A stretch of DNA of 64,000 nt from Thiobacillus sp. (GTDB lineage Bacteria > Pseudomonadota > Gammaproteobacteria > Burkholderiales > Thiobacillaceae). Positions within the stretch are counted from its first letter, which is position 1. Each line of letters begins with the position of its first letter. A program made the translations under genes and the position numbers. The notes below the pieces were generated by a model. The model worked only from the letters and a program-made list of their open reading frames with translations. It was not told the origin of the DNA and ran no database searches. Shown in pieces: positions 47,411-57,405 of the stretch. The DNA lies in contig JAJPEP010000029.1 of NCBI GenBank assembly GCA_021166845.1, positions 1-64,000 on the forward strand, written 5' to 3'.

Positions 47411-49294
47411 ATGAAGCTGAAAATCTTGAACCTTGCCGTCCTGGCAACTTTGGGGCTCGCCGCCCCCTTTGCATTGACCGCGTGTAACAGCGACGACGAC
47501 GAGGCCCGGATCGTTTCGGTCGAATTTGTCGAAACCGCCGCCGCTCCCAATACCGTCGACACGATGTCGCAGAACGTCATCACGGCCAAGGCCGTGGTGA
47601 CCTACGACGATGGCACCAGCAAGGACTTTCCCCTGGCCTATCACACCCTGTTTGGCGTCAACGACAAGGTCGGCGGCAATGCTCACCCGGCTGGACAGGC
47701 TTATGACTACCAAATGCAGCCTCTGATCGACCCCTACGGCCAGCCGGTGGTTTTCGAAACCCCGGATGCCAACAGCCTGCTCAACGTCGATGGCAATCTA
47801 TGGCTGGTCAGCCACCTGGAATACGACTGGCTGCTGTCCGACGGCAGCGAGGCCGACAAGGCCGCCGGCTGGTACAGCCGCGCGCCCAGCGGCATGCTGC
47901 TGACCGGGATCAATCAGGCCGACAACGGCGCCCTGTCCGTGAAGTCCCAGCGTCCGATCGACTTCTCCTCCGTCAACGGCACCTGGATCAACTGCTTCGG
48001 CTCGCAAACGCCGTGGAACACCCACCTGGGTTCCGAAGAGGACTACGATCTGCAGCTCAACCCGTTGAACAGCAACTACGCTACCACTACCGCCGCCGGC
48101 ATCAAGGCCATGACCGAGCTGTACTGGAAAAACACCCAGACCGCCAACCCCTACCATTACGGCTGGATTCCGGAAGTTGTCGTGAACAAGGATGGCGCCA
48201 CCAGCGTGGTCAAGCATTACGCGATGGGTCGCGGTACCTGGGAGATGTCCATGGTTATGGCCGACAGCAGGACCGCCTTGATGGGCGACGATGGCACCAA
48301 CGTCGCCCTCATCATGTTTGTCGCCGACAAGGAGAAAGACCTTTCCGCCGGCGCCCTGTACGCCGCCAAATGGAACCAGACCTCCGCCATCGGCGCCGGC
48401 GCGGCCGATCTGACCTGGTTCAAGCTCGGCCATGCCACCAACGCCGAGATCAAGGCCATCGTCGATGCCGGCACCACCTTCGCCGACATATGGGATTTCG
48501 TTGCTCCCGTCGAGGGCGTCTGCGATGCCGGTTATACACGCGTCCGCACCGGATCCACGGCGGACGAGTGCCTGATGCTCAAGCCGGGCAAGGAAAAGGC
48601 CGCCGCCTTCATGGAAACCCGCCGCTACGCCGCCTATCTGGGCGCCACCACCGAGTGGAACAAGATGGAGGGCGTCGCCTTCAACGCGAAGGACAACAAG
48701 GCCTACATCGCCATGTCCTACATCGACAAGGGCATGAAGGCCGATGCCAGCGGCCCGGTCGATCATATCAAGATCGCCAAAATCAGTGCCGGCGGCACTT
48801 ACACCATGGATATGGCGGGCGGCCAGAAGACGGCCAATGGCGGCGAAGCGATCAACTCCAATCACGTGCCGACCAGGATGTATGTGGAAGCCGGCCTGCT
48901 CGGCGAGGACATGGCGGTTGACGCGCTGGGCAACACGTCCAACCCGAACAAGATCGCCAACGCCGACAACGTGTTCTTCTCCGAGAAAATGCGCACCCTC
49001 TTTATCGGCGAGGACTCGGGCACCCACGTCAACAACTACGTCTGGGCCTACAACGTCGACACGAAGAAGCTGACCCGCATCATGAGCGCGCTGTCCGGCG
49101 CCGAGAATACTGGCCTGCAGGTATTAGACAACGTCAATGGCAAGGGCGCCTACATCATGGGCAACACCCAGCACTGGGGCGACCTTCTCGGCAGCATGCC
49201 GGCCGACCTCAAGGCGCAGATCCAGGCCAAGATCGGTAACGGCGTGAATCAGGGAGTCTTCGGCTACATCGGCGGACTGCCCGCCATCGAGTAA
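47411..49294 (+). CDS. PhoX-like (DUF839) lipoprotein phosphatase
   Basis: The 627-residue product begins with a lipoprotein signal (lipobox LTAC at residue 25) and shows the PhoX/DUF839 pattern. It has ANSLLNVDGNLWLVSHLEYD, PSGMLLTGINQ, an internal NCFGSQTPWNTHLGSEED, and EDSGTHVNNYVWAYNVDTKK near the end. PhoX enzymes are calcium/iron alkaline phosphatases that take phosphate from organic esters. It may be held at the outer membrane. No clear Pho box was recognised upstream. A strong terminator follows. Confidence 0.83.
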   Translation: MKLKILNLAVLATLGLAAPFALTACNSDDDEARIVSVEFVETAAAPNTVDTMSQNVITAKAVVTYDDGTSKDFPLAYHTLFGVNDKVGGNAHPAGQAYDYQMQPLIDPYGQPVVFETPDANSLLNVDGNLWLVSHLEYDWLLSDGSEADKAAGWYSRAPSGMLLTGINQADNGALSVKSQRPIDFSSVNGTWINCFGSQTPWNTHLGSEEDYDLQLNPLNSNYATTTAAGIKAMTELYWKNTQTANPYHYGWIPEVVVNKDGATSVVKHYAMGRGTWEMSMVMADSRTALMGDDGTNVALIMFVADKEKDLSAGALYAAKWNQTSAIGAGAADLTWFKLGHATNAEIKAIVDAGTTFADIWDFVAPVEGVCDAGYTRVRTGSTADECLMLKPGKEKAAAFMETRRYAAYLGATTEWNKMEGVAFNAKDNKAYIAMSYIDKGMKADASGPVDHIKIAKISAGGTYTMDMAGGQKTANGGEAINSNHVPTRMYVEAGLLGEDMAVDALGNTSNPNKIANADNVFFSEKMRTLFIGEDSGTHVNNYVWAYNVDTKKLTRIMSALSGAENTGLQVLDNVNGKGAYIMGNTQHWGDLLGSMPADLKAQIQAKIGNGVNQGVFGYIGGLPAIE

Positions 49295-49318
49295 TTTTTT
49301 CCTGATCGGCGGACCATG

Positions 49319-49347
49319 CAAGGCCGGACGCGAGTCCGGCCTTTTTG
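49319..49347 (+). terminator. Intrinsic terminator of the phoX-like gene
   Basis: AGGCCGGAC and GTCCGGCCT form a nine-bp stem around GCGA, followed by TTTTTGC. It starts about 25 bases after the stop codon. A classical Rho-independent terminator for rightward transcription. Confidence 0.9.
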
Positions 49348-49556
49348 CGCCCAACGTAACCTTCACATGCTTGGCGGCGCGTTTTTCAGCGACATGCCAT
49401 GGGTTGGGGAAAGAAAGATCCAAGGATAATGGGATGGTGGCGGGGCGCGATGCAATCCCGGGCTGCGGGTTCCGCGGTACTCCGAGCCACAGTCAACCCC
49501 GAAACCCCCGCCAACCACGTTAAAATGCGCCTTTGCCGAAAAGCCGCTCATCCGCC

Positions 49557-50480
49557 GTGAAACCCACCTTTCAGGACATCATCCTCACCCTGCAACGCTA
49601 CTGGGCCGAGCGCGGCTGCGCGCTTTTGCAGCCCTACGACATGGAGGTCGGCGCCGGCACCTCGCATACCGCGACCTTCCTGCGCGCGCTCGGGCCGGAG
49701 CCGTGGAAGGCCGCCTACGTGCAGCCGAGCCGCCGCCCCAAGGACGGGCGCTACGGCGACAACCCCAACCGCCTGCAGCATTACTACCAGTTCCAGGTGG
49801 TGCTGAAACCGGCGCCGGCTGACATTCTTGAACTGTATCTCGGTTCGCTTGAGGCGCTCGGCTTCGACCTGAAAAAGAACGACGTGCGCTTCGTCGAGGA
49901 CGACTGGGAAAACCCCACGCTCGGCGCCTGGGGGCTGGGCTGGGAAGTGTGGTTGAACGGCATGGAAGTCACCCAGTTCACCTACTTCCAGCAGGTCGGC
50001 GGCATCGACTGCAAGCCGATCACCGGCGAAATCACCTATGGTTTGGAGCGCCTCGCGATGTATCTGCAGGGCGTGGAAAGCGTGTTTGACCTCGTCTGGA
50101 CCGAGGGGCTGACCTACCGCGATGTCTATCACCAGAACGAGGTCGAGCAGTCGGCCTACAACTTCGAGCATAGCGACGTCGATTTCCTGCTCGCCGCCTT
50201 TTCCGCGCACGAGCAGAAGGCGCAGGAACTGATGGCGGTTCAGCTCGCACTGCCGGCCTACGAGCAGGTGCTGAAAGCCGCGCATACCTTCAACCTGCTG
50301 GACGCGCGCGGCGCGATTTCGGTGACCGAGCGCGCGGCGTATATCGGTCGCATTCGCAACCTGGCGCGCGCGGTGGCGAAGAGTTATCTCGATAGCCGGG
50401 CGCGGCTGGGTTTCCCGATGGCGCCCAAGGCTTGGGCAGGCGAAGTGCTGGCACAGATTGAAAAGAAGGCCGCAGCATGA
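49557..50480 (+). CDS. glyQ: Glycyl-tRNA synthetase alpha subunit
   Basis: The 307-residue subunit of the tetrameric bacterial enzyme holds the catalytic site. Family landmarks are [60 protein letters not shown] and [20 protein letters not shown]. The GTG start at VKPTFQDI matches the family N terminus; the open frame eight codons earlier (TTG) adds no conserved residue. Its stop overlaps the glyS start by four bases. Confidence 0.96.
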   Translation: MKPTFQDIILTLQRYWAERGCALLQPYDMEVGAGTSHTATFLRALGPEPWKAAYVQPSRRPKDGRYGDNPNRLQHYYQFQVVLKPAPADILELYLGSLEALGFDLKKNDVRFVEDDWENPTLGAWGLGWEVWLNGMEVTQFTYFQQVGGIDCKPITGEITYGLERLAMYLQGVESVFDLVWTEGLTYRDVYHQNEVEQSAYNFEHSDVDFLLAAFSAHEQKAQELMAVQLALPAYEQVLKAAHTFNLLDARGAISVTERAAYIGRIRNLARAVAKSYLDSRARLGFPMAPKAWAGEVLAQIEKKAAA

Positions 50481-52582
50481 CCGCCGCAAATTTGCTCGTT
50501 GAACTCTTTGTCGAAGAACTGCCGCCCAAGGCACTGAAGAAGCTGGGCGAGGCCTTTGCTGCCGCGCTTGCCGAAAGTTTGGTCGCACAGGGACTGGCCG
50601 AGTCGACGGCTGCGGTCGCTAACTTTGCCTCGCCGCGTCGCCTTGGCGTGCACATCGAAGGCGTCCTGCAGCGTGCCGCCGACAAGCCGGTGTCGACCAA
50701 GCTGATGCCGGTTGCCGTGGGTCTGGATGCGGAGGGCAAGGCGACGCCTGCGCTGCTGAAGCGCCTGGCCGCGCTGGGTGCCGATACGTCCGCCGTCAGC
50801 CAGTTGCGCCGCGCGGCAGACGGCAAGAATGAAGCGCTGTTCCACGACAGCATCGCACCGGGCACGAATCTCGCCGACGGCCTGCAGCACGCGCTCGAAG
50901 CGGCGATGGCGAAGCTGCCGATCCCCAAGGTGATGCAGTACCAGCTGGCCGACGGCTGGAGCAGCGTGCACTTCGTGCGCCCGGTGCATGGCCTGGTTGC
51001 GCTGCATGGCACGGACATCGTGCCGCTGTCCGTGCTGGGCTTGACGGCCGGGCGCGACACGCAGGGCCATCGTTTCGAAGCGCGCGTCAGTCCGGTGGTG
51101 ATCCGGAGCGCTGACAGCTACGCCAGCCAAATGAAAGACGACGGCGCAGTGATCGCCAGCTTTGCCGAGCGTCGCGCCGAGATCGTTCGCCAACTGCAAT
51201 CTGCAGCTGCGCCCTCGGGTTTGACGCCGGTCGAGGACGACGCGCTGCTGGATGAAGTCACCGCGCTGGTCGAGCGCCCCAATGTGCTGGTCGGTACGTT
51301 CGAGGAGGCCTTCCTCGAAGTGCCGCAGGAATGCCTGATCCTGACCATGAAGGCGAACCAGAAATACTTCCCGCTGCTGGACGCGCAAGGCAAGCTGACC
51401 AACCGTTTCCTCATTGTTTCCAATATCTCGCCTGCCGATGCGTCCGCCGTCATCGGCGGCAACGAGCGGGTTGTTCGGCCGCGTCTGGCCGACGCCAAGT
51501 TCTTCTTCGACCAGGACCGCAAGAAGGCGCTCGATTCGCGCGTGCTGGGGCTGGCCAAGGTGGTGTATCACAATAAGCTCGGCACCCAGGGCGAACGCGT
51601 GACGCGGGTGCAGGCGATCGCCCGCGCCATCGGCGAGAAGCTGGGTGACGAGGCGCTGGCGCTGAAGGCCGACCAGGCCGCGCTGCTGGCCAAAGCCGAC
51701 CTGCTCACCGATATGGTCGGCGAGTTTCCTGAGCTGCAGGGCATCATGGGGCGCTATTACGCGCAGCACGATGGGCTGGCCGACGACATCGCCTTCGCCA
51801 TCGAGGACCACTACAAGCCGCGCTTTGCCGGCGACGCGTTGCCGCGCAGCGACGTTGGCGTGTGTGTCGCGCTGGCGGACAAGCTGGAGACGCTGGTGGG
51901 GCTGTTCGGCATCGGTGAAAAACCCAGCGGCGACCGGGATCCGTTTGCGCTGCGTCGTCATGCGCTGGGCGTGATTCGCATGCTGATCGAAAAGAGCTTG
52001 CCGCTGAGCCTGGACGATCTGGTCAATATCGCTTTCGCCGCCTTCCCGCAGGGAGTGCTCGGACAGGCGCACACTGATGTGTACACGTTCGTGTTCGAGC
52101 GTCTCAGTGGCGCGATGCGCGAACAGGGCTATTCCGCGAACGAGGTCGATGCGGTGCTGAGCCTGAACCCGACGCAGATCCATCTGGTACCGAAGCAACT
52201 GGAGGCGGTGCGTGCCTTCGCAGCATTGCCGGAAGCCCCCACACTCGCCGCCGCCAACAAGCGCGTCGGCAATATCCTTAAAAAGGCCGAGGGCGAGGCG
52301 GGCGGCGGGGTCAACGCGGCATTGTTCGCCGAGACGGCGGAAACTGCGCTGTTTGCCGCGCTCTCCGAGATCGCCCCGCGCGCCGACGCCGCCTTCGCCG
52401 CAGGCGACTACGCCGCGTCGCTGCGGGCGCTCGCGGCGCTGAAAGCCCCGGTCGATGCCTTCTTCGACCAGGTGATGGTCAACGCCGACGATCCCGCGCT
52501 CAAAGCCAACCGACTGGCGCTGCTGCACCGGTTGCACCAGACCATGAATCGGGTTGCGGACTTGTCGCGGCTGGCGGCGTAA
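50477..52582 (+). CDS. glyS: Glycyl-tRNA synthetase beta subunit
   Basis: The 701-residue beta subunit carries tRNA-binding and anticodon-binding parts. The start [20 protein letters not shown] and internal [16 protein letters not shown] are typical. [20 protein letters not shown] and [20 protein letters not shown] mark the HD-like and C-terminal regions. Full length (E. coli 689). Co-translated with glyQ. Confidence 0.97.
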   Translation: MTAANLLVELFVEELPPKALKKLGEAFAAALAESLVAQGLAESTAAVANFASPRRLGVHIEGVLQRAADKPVSTKLMPVAVGLDAEGKATPALLKRLAALGADTSAVSQLRRAADGKNEALFHDSIAPGTNLADGLQHALEAAMAKLPIPKVMQYQLADGWSSVHFVRPVHGLVALHGTDIVPLSVLGLTAGRDTQGHRFEARVSPVVIRSADSYASQMKDDGAVIASFAERRAEIVRQLQSAAAPSGLTPVEDDALLDEVTALVERPNVLVGTFEEAFLEVPQECLILTMKANQKYFPLLDAQGKLTNRFLIVSNISPADASAVIGGNERVVRPRLADAKFFFDQDRKKALDSRVLGLAKVVYHNKLGTQGERVTRVQAIARAIGEKLGDEALALKADQAALLAKADLLTDMVGEFPELQGIMGRYYAQHDGLADDIAFAIEDHYKPRFAGDALPRSDVGVCVALADKLETLVGLFGIGEKPSGDRDPFALRRHALGVIRMLIEKSLPLSLDDLVNIAFAAFPQGVLGQAHTDVYTFVFERLSGAMREQGYSANEVDAVLSLNPTQIHLVPKQLEAVRAFAALPEAPTLAAANKRVGNILKKAEGEAGGGVNAALFAETAETALFAALSEIAPRADAAFAAGDYAASLRALAALKAPVDAFFDQVMVNADDPALKANRLALLHRLHQTMNRVADLSRLAA

Positions 52583-52612
52583 GATGGCTTTCTGCACAGC
52601 AGGAGTCTCGCC

Positions 52613-53155
52613 ATGAAACTCATCATTCTCGACCGCGACGGCGTCATCAATTTCGATTCCGACCAGTTCATCAAGTCACCCGACGAATGGAAGCCCATTC
52701 CGGGCAGCCTGGAGGCGATCGCGCGGCTGACGCGCGAAGGTTGGCGCGTGGTGGTGGCGACCAATCAATCCGGCCTGGCGCGCGGATTGTTCGAGATGGC
52801 GACGCTCAACGCCATCCACGCCAAGATGCACAAGGCGGCGGCACAGGCGGGCGGGCGCATCGAAGCCGTGTTTTACTGCCCGCATGCGGCCGAGATGAAC
52901 TGCGACTGCCGCAAACCCAGACCGGGGCTGTTGAATGAAATCGCCGCGCGTTATGGCCATGACCTGCACGATGTGCCCGCGATTGGCGATTCGCTGCGCG
53001 ACCTGCTTGCTGCTGCAAGCGTGGGTGCACGCCCTCTGCTGGTCAAAACCGGCAAGGGCGAGAAAACCCTGGCGGCCGGCGGCCTGCCCGAGAACACCCC
53101 GGCGTTTGCCGACTTGAGCGAGGCCGTCGATCACTTGCTGAAAACGGCCGCATGA
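52613..53155 (+). CDS. gmhB: D-glycero-beta-D-manno-heptose-1,7-bisphosphate 7-phosphatase
   Basis: The 180-residue HAD-family enzyme acts in ADP-heptose synthesis for lipopolysaccharide. The nucleophile motif is LDRDGVIN; VATNQSGLARGLF and the zinc loop CPHAAEMNCDCRKPRPG are characteristic of GmhB. An AGGAG precedes the ATG. Its stop overlaps the plsC GTG/ATG region by four bases. The order glyQS-gmhB-plsC is common in betaproteobacteria. Confidence 0.95.
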   Translation: MKLIILDRDGVINFDSDQFIKSPDEWKPIPGSLEAIARLTREGWRVVVATNQSGLARGLFEMATLNAIHAKMHKAAAQAGGRIEAVFYCPHAAEMNCDCRKPRPGLLNEIAARYGHDLHDVPAIGDSLRDLLAAASVGARPLLVKTGKGEKTLAAGGLPENTPAFADLSEAVDHLLKTAA

Positions 53156-53874
53156 ACCTGATCCGCTCGGTTGTTTTCGCCGTGATGCAGACTGCGCTGA
53201 CGGTGTTTTTCAGCATGGTCGCGCTGCTCAGCTTTCCCTTTTCGGCGCACACCCGCTACCGCATGATCACCGGCTACAACCATATCGTCATTTGGCTTGC
53301 GCGCGTGGTGCTCGGCATCCGCTACGTGGTGCGCGGCCGCGAGAACCTGCCTGCCCGTCCGGCGGTGGTGCTGGCCAAGCACCAGTCGGCATGGGAAACG
53401 GTGGCGTTTCTGTTCCTGTTCCCGCCGGTGTCGGCGGTGATCAAGCAGGAGTTGCTGAACGTGCCGTTCTTCGGCTGGGCCTACCGCATGCTCTCGCCGA
53501 TCGCCATCGACCGCAGCGCCGGGCGCGAGGCGCTGAAACAGATCGTGACCAAGGGCAAGGCCAAGCTTGAGCAGGATTTCTGGGTGCTGGTGTTTCCCGA
53601 GGGCACCCGCGTCGCCCCCGGCGAGAAAGGGCGTTACGGCATCGGCGGCGCCTGGCTGGCGGCGGAGACCGGCGCGCCCATTGTGCCGGTGGCGCACAAC
53701 GCCGGCGAGGTGTGGCCGAAGAACGCCTTCGTCAAGCGCCCCGGCACCATTACCGTCAGCATCGGCCCGGCCATCGAGACCGCCGGCAAGAGCGCGGCGG
53801 AACTTACCCGCGCAGTCGAGGCGTGGATCGAAACCGAAATGACGAGGCTGCCCCCTGCTGCTCCACGCCAATAG
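53152..53874 (+). CDS. plsC: 1-acyl-sn-glycerol-3-phosphate acyltransferase
   Basis: The 240-residue membrane enzyme makes phosphatidic acid. Motif I is HQSAWE, an HX4E form in place of the usual HX4D, seen in some betaproteobacterial PlsC. Motif III is VFPEGTRVAPGEKGRYGIGG, and IVPVAHNAGEVWPK is motif IV. An N-terminal span precedes. The C-terminal ten residues (TRLPPAAPRQ) are unusual and overlap the upstream open frame of the following peptidase. Confidence 0.93.
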   Translation: MNLIRSVVFAVMQTALTVFFSMVALLSFPFSAHTRYRMITGYNHIVIWLARVVLGIRYVVRGRENLPARPAVVLAKHQSAWETVAFLFLFPPVSAVIKQELLNVPFFGWAYRMLSPIAIDRSAGREALKQIVTKGKAKLEQDFWVLVFPEGTRVAPGEKGRYGIGGAWLAAETGAPIVPVAHNAGEVWPKNAFVKRPGTITVSIGPAIETAGKSAAELTRAVEAWIETEMTRLPPAAPRQ

Positions 53875-53968
53875 CGGCGTCCTGCAGATCGGTGACGCCG
53901 CCGTTCCGTACCAGCTGCGGCGCTCGCACCGCCGCCGCACGCTGGGCCTGACCGTCACGCCGCGCGAA

Positions 53969-54562
53969 GTGCGCATCCACGCGCCGAGCTGGACCCCGCG
54001 CGCCGAAATCGAATGTTATGTGCGGCAGCAGCACGACTGGCTGCACCGCGCGTGGACCCGCCTGCAGGCGCGTTCGCCGCAAGCGCGCAGCGAACCACCG
54101 GCCGAAGTGCGCTTTCTCGGGCGCGCGCTCACGCTCGACATTCGGGCCTCCCTGTTCGTCGACATCCAGCGCCGCGGCGGCAGCCTGCGCGTGCATGCCC
54201 CGCTCGACGCCGATGTCGGCGCACTGATTCGCGACTGGCTGCACGGCCAGGCCGTCCGCCTGCTGGCCTGGCGCCTGGCGCGCATCGCCCGCCGGCTGGG
54301 GCGCGCACCCAGCCGCTTCGCCCTGTCCAACGCACAGACGCAATGGGGCAGCTGCACCCGGCGCGGCCATGTCCGCCTCAACTGGCGGCTGGTGCAGGCG
54401 CCGCTCGCTCTGATCGACTACGTTGCCGCGCACGAACTTGCGCACATGGTTCACCTCGACCACTCGCCGCGCTTCTGGGCGCAGGTCGCCGAACTGTGCC
54501 CCGACGCGTTGGCAAGGCGCGCCGAGTTGCGCAGAATGAGTGGGGTGTTGTTTCAGGTTTGA
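53969..54562 (+). CDS. YgjP-type M48-like metallopeptidase, N terminus uncertain
   Basis: The product (197 residues from this GTG) has the zinc motif HELAHMVHLDHSPRFW and the preceding QTQWGSC, typical of the YgjP/DUF45 family. The family's N-terminal strand pair is encoded just upstream in the same frame (LQIGDAAVPYQLRRSHRRRT), back to a stop ending at 53842, but that stretch has no ATG, GTG or TTG. So either a CTG start is used, or translation shifts from plsC at a CCC-C run (53851-53855), or the base call is wrong. The catalytic part is intact. Confidence 0.8.
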   Translation: MRIHAPSWTPRAEIECYVRQQHDWLHRAWTRLQARSPQARSEPPAEVRFLGRALTLDIRASLFVDIQRRGGSLRVHAPLDADVGALIRDWLHGQAVRLLAWRLARIARRLGRAPSRFALSNAQTQWGSCTRRGHVRLNWRLVQAPLALIDYVAAHELAHMVHLDHSPRFWAQVAELCPDALARRAELRRMSGVLFQV

Positions 54563-54631
54563 TTTTCGGAAGGCTTTTTTATCCGCGTCCTTCGCGGATG
54601 AATGTTTTCCACGCTGACAGCCGCGCCGCCG

Positions 54632-55243
54632 TTACTGACTGATCGCCTTGGTGATCAGCGGCACCAGGGGTTCCGGCAGCTTGATCTTGCCGGACAGGGC
54701 AAAGTCCTGGGCATTCTTCGACATCTTGTTCCAGGTCTTGCGGATGATCTCCAGCCATTTCGCCTCGTCGTAGTCGGGCTTGCTGTGAGCGAAAGCCAGC
54801 ATGTAATGCTCGATGAAGACCAGGTCGGCGATATCCTCCAGCAGCTGCGTTTCCGGGTTGCTCTTGATGCCGCGCTTGGCGACGGCCTTCTTGACCCGTT
54901 CGATCATCGCGTCGTCGTAGCCGGCCTGGCGCATCAACTCGCCGGCGGTGTCGGCCTGGAACGTGTATAGCCCGGTGCGCCATGCGTGATAGCCTTCCCT
55001 GGTCATCGGATAGGTGTTGCGCGGCACCTTCCAGCGCTGGATGTGCTGGGCGCGCACCGCCAGCCGTGCGGCTTCCGACGCGTCCGGCGCAAAGCGGCCG
55101 ATCATGTCGGACATGCGCTGGGAATACAGCAGTTCCTTCGGCTGACCCTCGTCCAGGTTGGGGTCTTCCGAATTGGCGGCATCGAACAGTGCCAAGGCTT
55201 GATTGAAACGGGCCTGGTTGAAACTTTCCTGGTTTTCGATCAT
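54632..55243 (-). CDS. DUF4202 family protein
   Basis: The 203-residue product matches the DUF4202 pattern: FDAANSEDPNLDEGQPKELL, AVRAQHIQRWKVPRNTYPMT, GYHAWRTGLYTFQADTAGEL and DLVFIEHYMLAF. The His and Asp pattern suggests an HD-domain-like helical phosphohydrolase, but this has not been shown. The ATG at MIENQESF has GAGG eight bases upstream; the frame is open further but without similarity. It converges with the peptidase gene and is divergent from the Old Yellow Enzyme. Confidence 0.82.
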   Translation of the reverse strand: MIENQESFNQARFNQALALFDAANSEDPNLDEGQPKELLYSQRMSDMIGRFAPDASEAARLAVRAQHIQRWKVPRNTYPMTREGYHAWRTGLYTFQADTAGELMRQAGYDDAMIERVKKAVAKRGIKSNPETQLLEDIADLVFIEHYMLAFAHSKPDYDEAKWLEIIRKTWNKMSKNAQDFALSGKIKLPEPLVPLITKAISQ

Positions 55244-55443
55244 CTTGGAGTCCTCGGCAGCGGGTTGATGTTGAGTTGCATATGCAATTGTCACGAGTAT
55301 AAAGGCCGCAGGTAAATCCCCCGGCGGGGGTATTGGCCGGGGCAAGGTCCGGAACCTGAATCCCGCCCCGCCAAGCGTGGTGTCATGAATGTAAACGGCT
55401 GCGGGCCGACTTGCCCGCAGCACTCAACCCGAAGGAACCCGAC

Positions 55444-56523
55444 ATGACCGATCTTTTTTCGCCCGCCCGCTTCGGCGCCATCGAGCTGGCCAACCGCGTG
55501 GTGATGTCCTCGCTGACGCGCAATCGTGCCGGCGCCGGCAATGTGCCGACGTCGCTGATGGCCGAATACTATCGCCAGCGCGCGTCGGCCGGCCTGATCC
55601 TGACCGAGGCGACGCCGATCTGTCCGGAGGGCCACGGTTACCCGCGCACGCCCGGGATCCACACGCCCGAGCAGATCGCCGGCTGGAAGCTGGTGACGGG
55701 CGCGGTGCATGGCGCCGGCGGCAAGATCGCGCTGCAGCTGTGGCATGTGGGGCGGATTTCGCATCCCGACCTGCAGCCGGGCGGCGCGCTGCCGGTCGCG
55801 CCGTCGGCGATCCGTCCGGCCGGGCAGGTGTTCACCGGGCAGGGCATGAAGGATTACGTGACGCCGCGTGCGCTGGAAACCGGCGAGATTCCCGGACTGG
55901 TCGCCACCCACGCCCAGGCGGCGCGCAACGCCATGGAAGCGGGCTTCGACGGGGTCGAGGTCCATGCCGGCAACGGCTATCTGCTGGATCAGTTCCTGCG
56001 TTCGTCCACCAACCAACGCACCGATGCCTATGGCGGCAGCAAGGAAAACCGCGCGCGCCTGCTGCTGGAGGTGATGGACGCAGTCTGCAAGGCAATCGGC
56101 AACGACCGCGTCGGCGTGCGGCTGTCGCCAGTGACGCCGTTCAACGACATCAGCGACGACCGCCCGCAGGAGACGTTCGATTACGTCGTCACGCAGCTGA
56201 ATCCGCTGAACCTGGCCTTCCTCGACGTGCTGCAGGGAACCGGCGGCGCGCCCAAAGAGCAGTGGATTCCGTTCGACTACGACCGACTGCACGCGCTGTA
56301 TTCGGGCAATTTCATCCGCAACAACGGTTACGACTTCGAGACGGCGCAGCAGGCGGTGATGTCCGGTGCGGCCGATGCGATTGCGTTCGGCCGGCTGCTG
56401 CTGGCTAACCCCGATCTGGTCGAGCGTTTCCGCCGCGGTGCGCCGCTTAATCCACCTGACTACGAAACGCTCTACAGCGGGGAAGAGAAAGGCTACACCG
56501 ACTATCCCTTCCTGCCGGACTGA
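55444..56523 (+). CDS. nemA: Old Yellow Enzyme family alkene reductase
   Basis: The 359-residue FMN enzyme reduces activated alkenes or nitrate esters with NAD(P)H. Landmarks are LTRNRAGAGNVPTSLM, LILTEATPICPEGHGY, ALQLWHVGRISHPDLQPGG, and the active-site region GVEVHAGNGYLLDQFLRSST. The FMN phosphate is bound near ADAIAFGRLLLANPDLVERF. The ATG follows GAAGGAACCC. Substrate is not determined by sequence; nemA is used by analogy. Confidence 0.9.
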   Translation: MTDLFSPARFGAIELANRVVMSSLTRNRAGAGNVPTSLMAEYYRQRASAGLILTEATPICPEGHGYPRTPGIHTPEQIAGWKLVTGAVHGAGGKIALQLWHVGRISHPDLQPGGALPVAPSAIRPAGQVFTGQGMKDYVTPRALETGEIPGLVATHAQAARNAMEAGFDGVEVHAGNGYLLDQFLRSSTNQRTDAYGGSKENRARLLLEVMDAVCKAIGNDRVGVRLSPVTPFNDISDDRPQETFDYVVTQLNPLNLAFLDVLQGTGGAPKEQWIPFDYDRLHALYSGNFIRNNGYDFETAQQAVMSGAADAIAFGRLLLANPDLVERFRRGAPLNPPDYETLYSGEEKGYTDYPFLPD

Positions 56524-56544
56524 GCGTAGCCCCGGAGGGGGCGA

Positions 56545-57324
56545 TCAAGCGGACTGCCGCAGATTGCCCAGATGGCGGGTGATGGCCTCGTAGTCGGCGA
56601 GGGAAAGGTTCTCCGCGCGTTTGCCGGCGTCGATCCCGAGCGCAGCGAAGTCCTCCGGCTTCATCAGGCCGCCCAGCGTGTTTCGCAGCGTCTTGCGGCG
56701 CTGCGAAAACGCGGCGGCAACCACGCGCGCAAACAGCGCTTCGTCGAGCGGCACGATTTCGGCCGGGGTTTTTGGAATCAGGCGGACGGCGGCGGAGTTG
56801 ACCTTGGGCGGCGGGTTGAAGGCGGTGGGCGGCACGTCGAGCAGCCATTCGAGGTGGAAGCGCCGCTGCAGCATGATCGACAGCCGCCCATAGTCGTTGG
56901 TCGAGGGCTCTGCGACCATGCGTTCGACGACTTCCTTCTGCAGCATGAAGGTCATGTCGCGGATGTGCGCGGCAAATTCCAACAGATGGAACAGCAGCGG
57001 CGTGGAAATGTTGTACGGCAGATTGCCGATGATGCGCAGATCGTGGCCGAGCTGGCCGAAATCGAATTTCAATGCATCGCAGCTATGCACGGTGAGGCGT
57101 TCGGCCGGCCAGGCCCGCTGCAGGCGCGCGACGATGTCGCGGTCGAGTTCGACCGCGTGCAGGTGCGGCAGGCGCTCGAGCAGGGGACGGGTCAGCGCCC
57201 CCAGGCCGGGGCCGATTTCGACCACGGTTTCCCTCGCCTGCGGATGGATGGCCTTGACGATGGCATGGATGATGCCGTCGTCGATGAGAAAGTTCTGGCC
57301 GAAGCGTTTGCGGGGGGCGTGCAT
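56545..57324 (-). CDS. rsmA: 16S rRNA dimethyladenosine transferase RsmA (KsgA)
   Basis: The 259-residue enzyme dimethylates A1518 and A1519 of 16S rRNA. It starts [14 protein letters not shown] is bound by [12 protein letters not shown], and the target-base motif is NLPYNIS. The C-terminal helical domain ([20 protein letters not shown]) is intact. It is the last gene of the lptD-surA-pdxA-rsmA run. Between it and pdxA lies 81 bases with a short GGGATCAGGG repeat. Confidence 0.96.
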   Translation of the reverse strand: MHAPRKRFGQNFLIDDGIIHAIVKAIHPQARETVVEIGPGLGALTRPLLERLPHLHAVELDRDIVARLQRAWPAERLTVHSCDALKFDFGQLGHDLRIIGNLPYNISTPLLFHLLEFAAHIRDMTFMLQKEVVERMVAEPSTNDYGRLSIMLQRRFHLEWLLDVPPTAFNPPPKVNSAAVRLIPKTPAEIVPLDEALFARVVAAAFSQRRKTLRNTLGGLMKPEDFAALGIDAGKRAENLSLADYEAITRHLGNLRQSA

Positions 57325-57405
57325 TTCAGGGATCAGGGATCGGGATTCAGGGATCAGGTTTTTTTGTGCGGCTTTAGCCGCGTTTTTATATTAACTGGCA
57401 TCACG

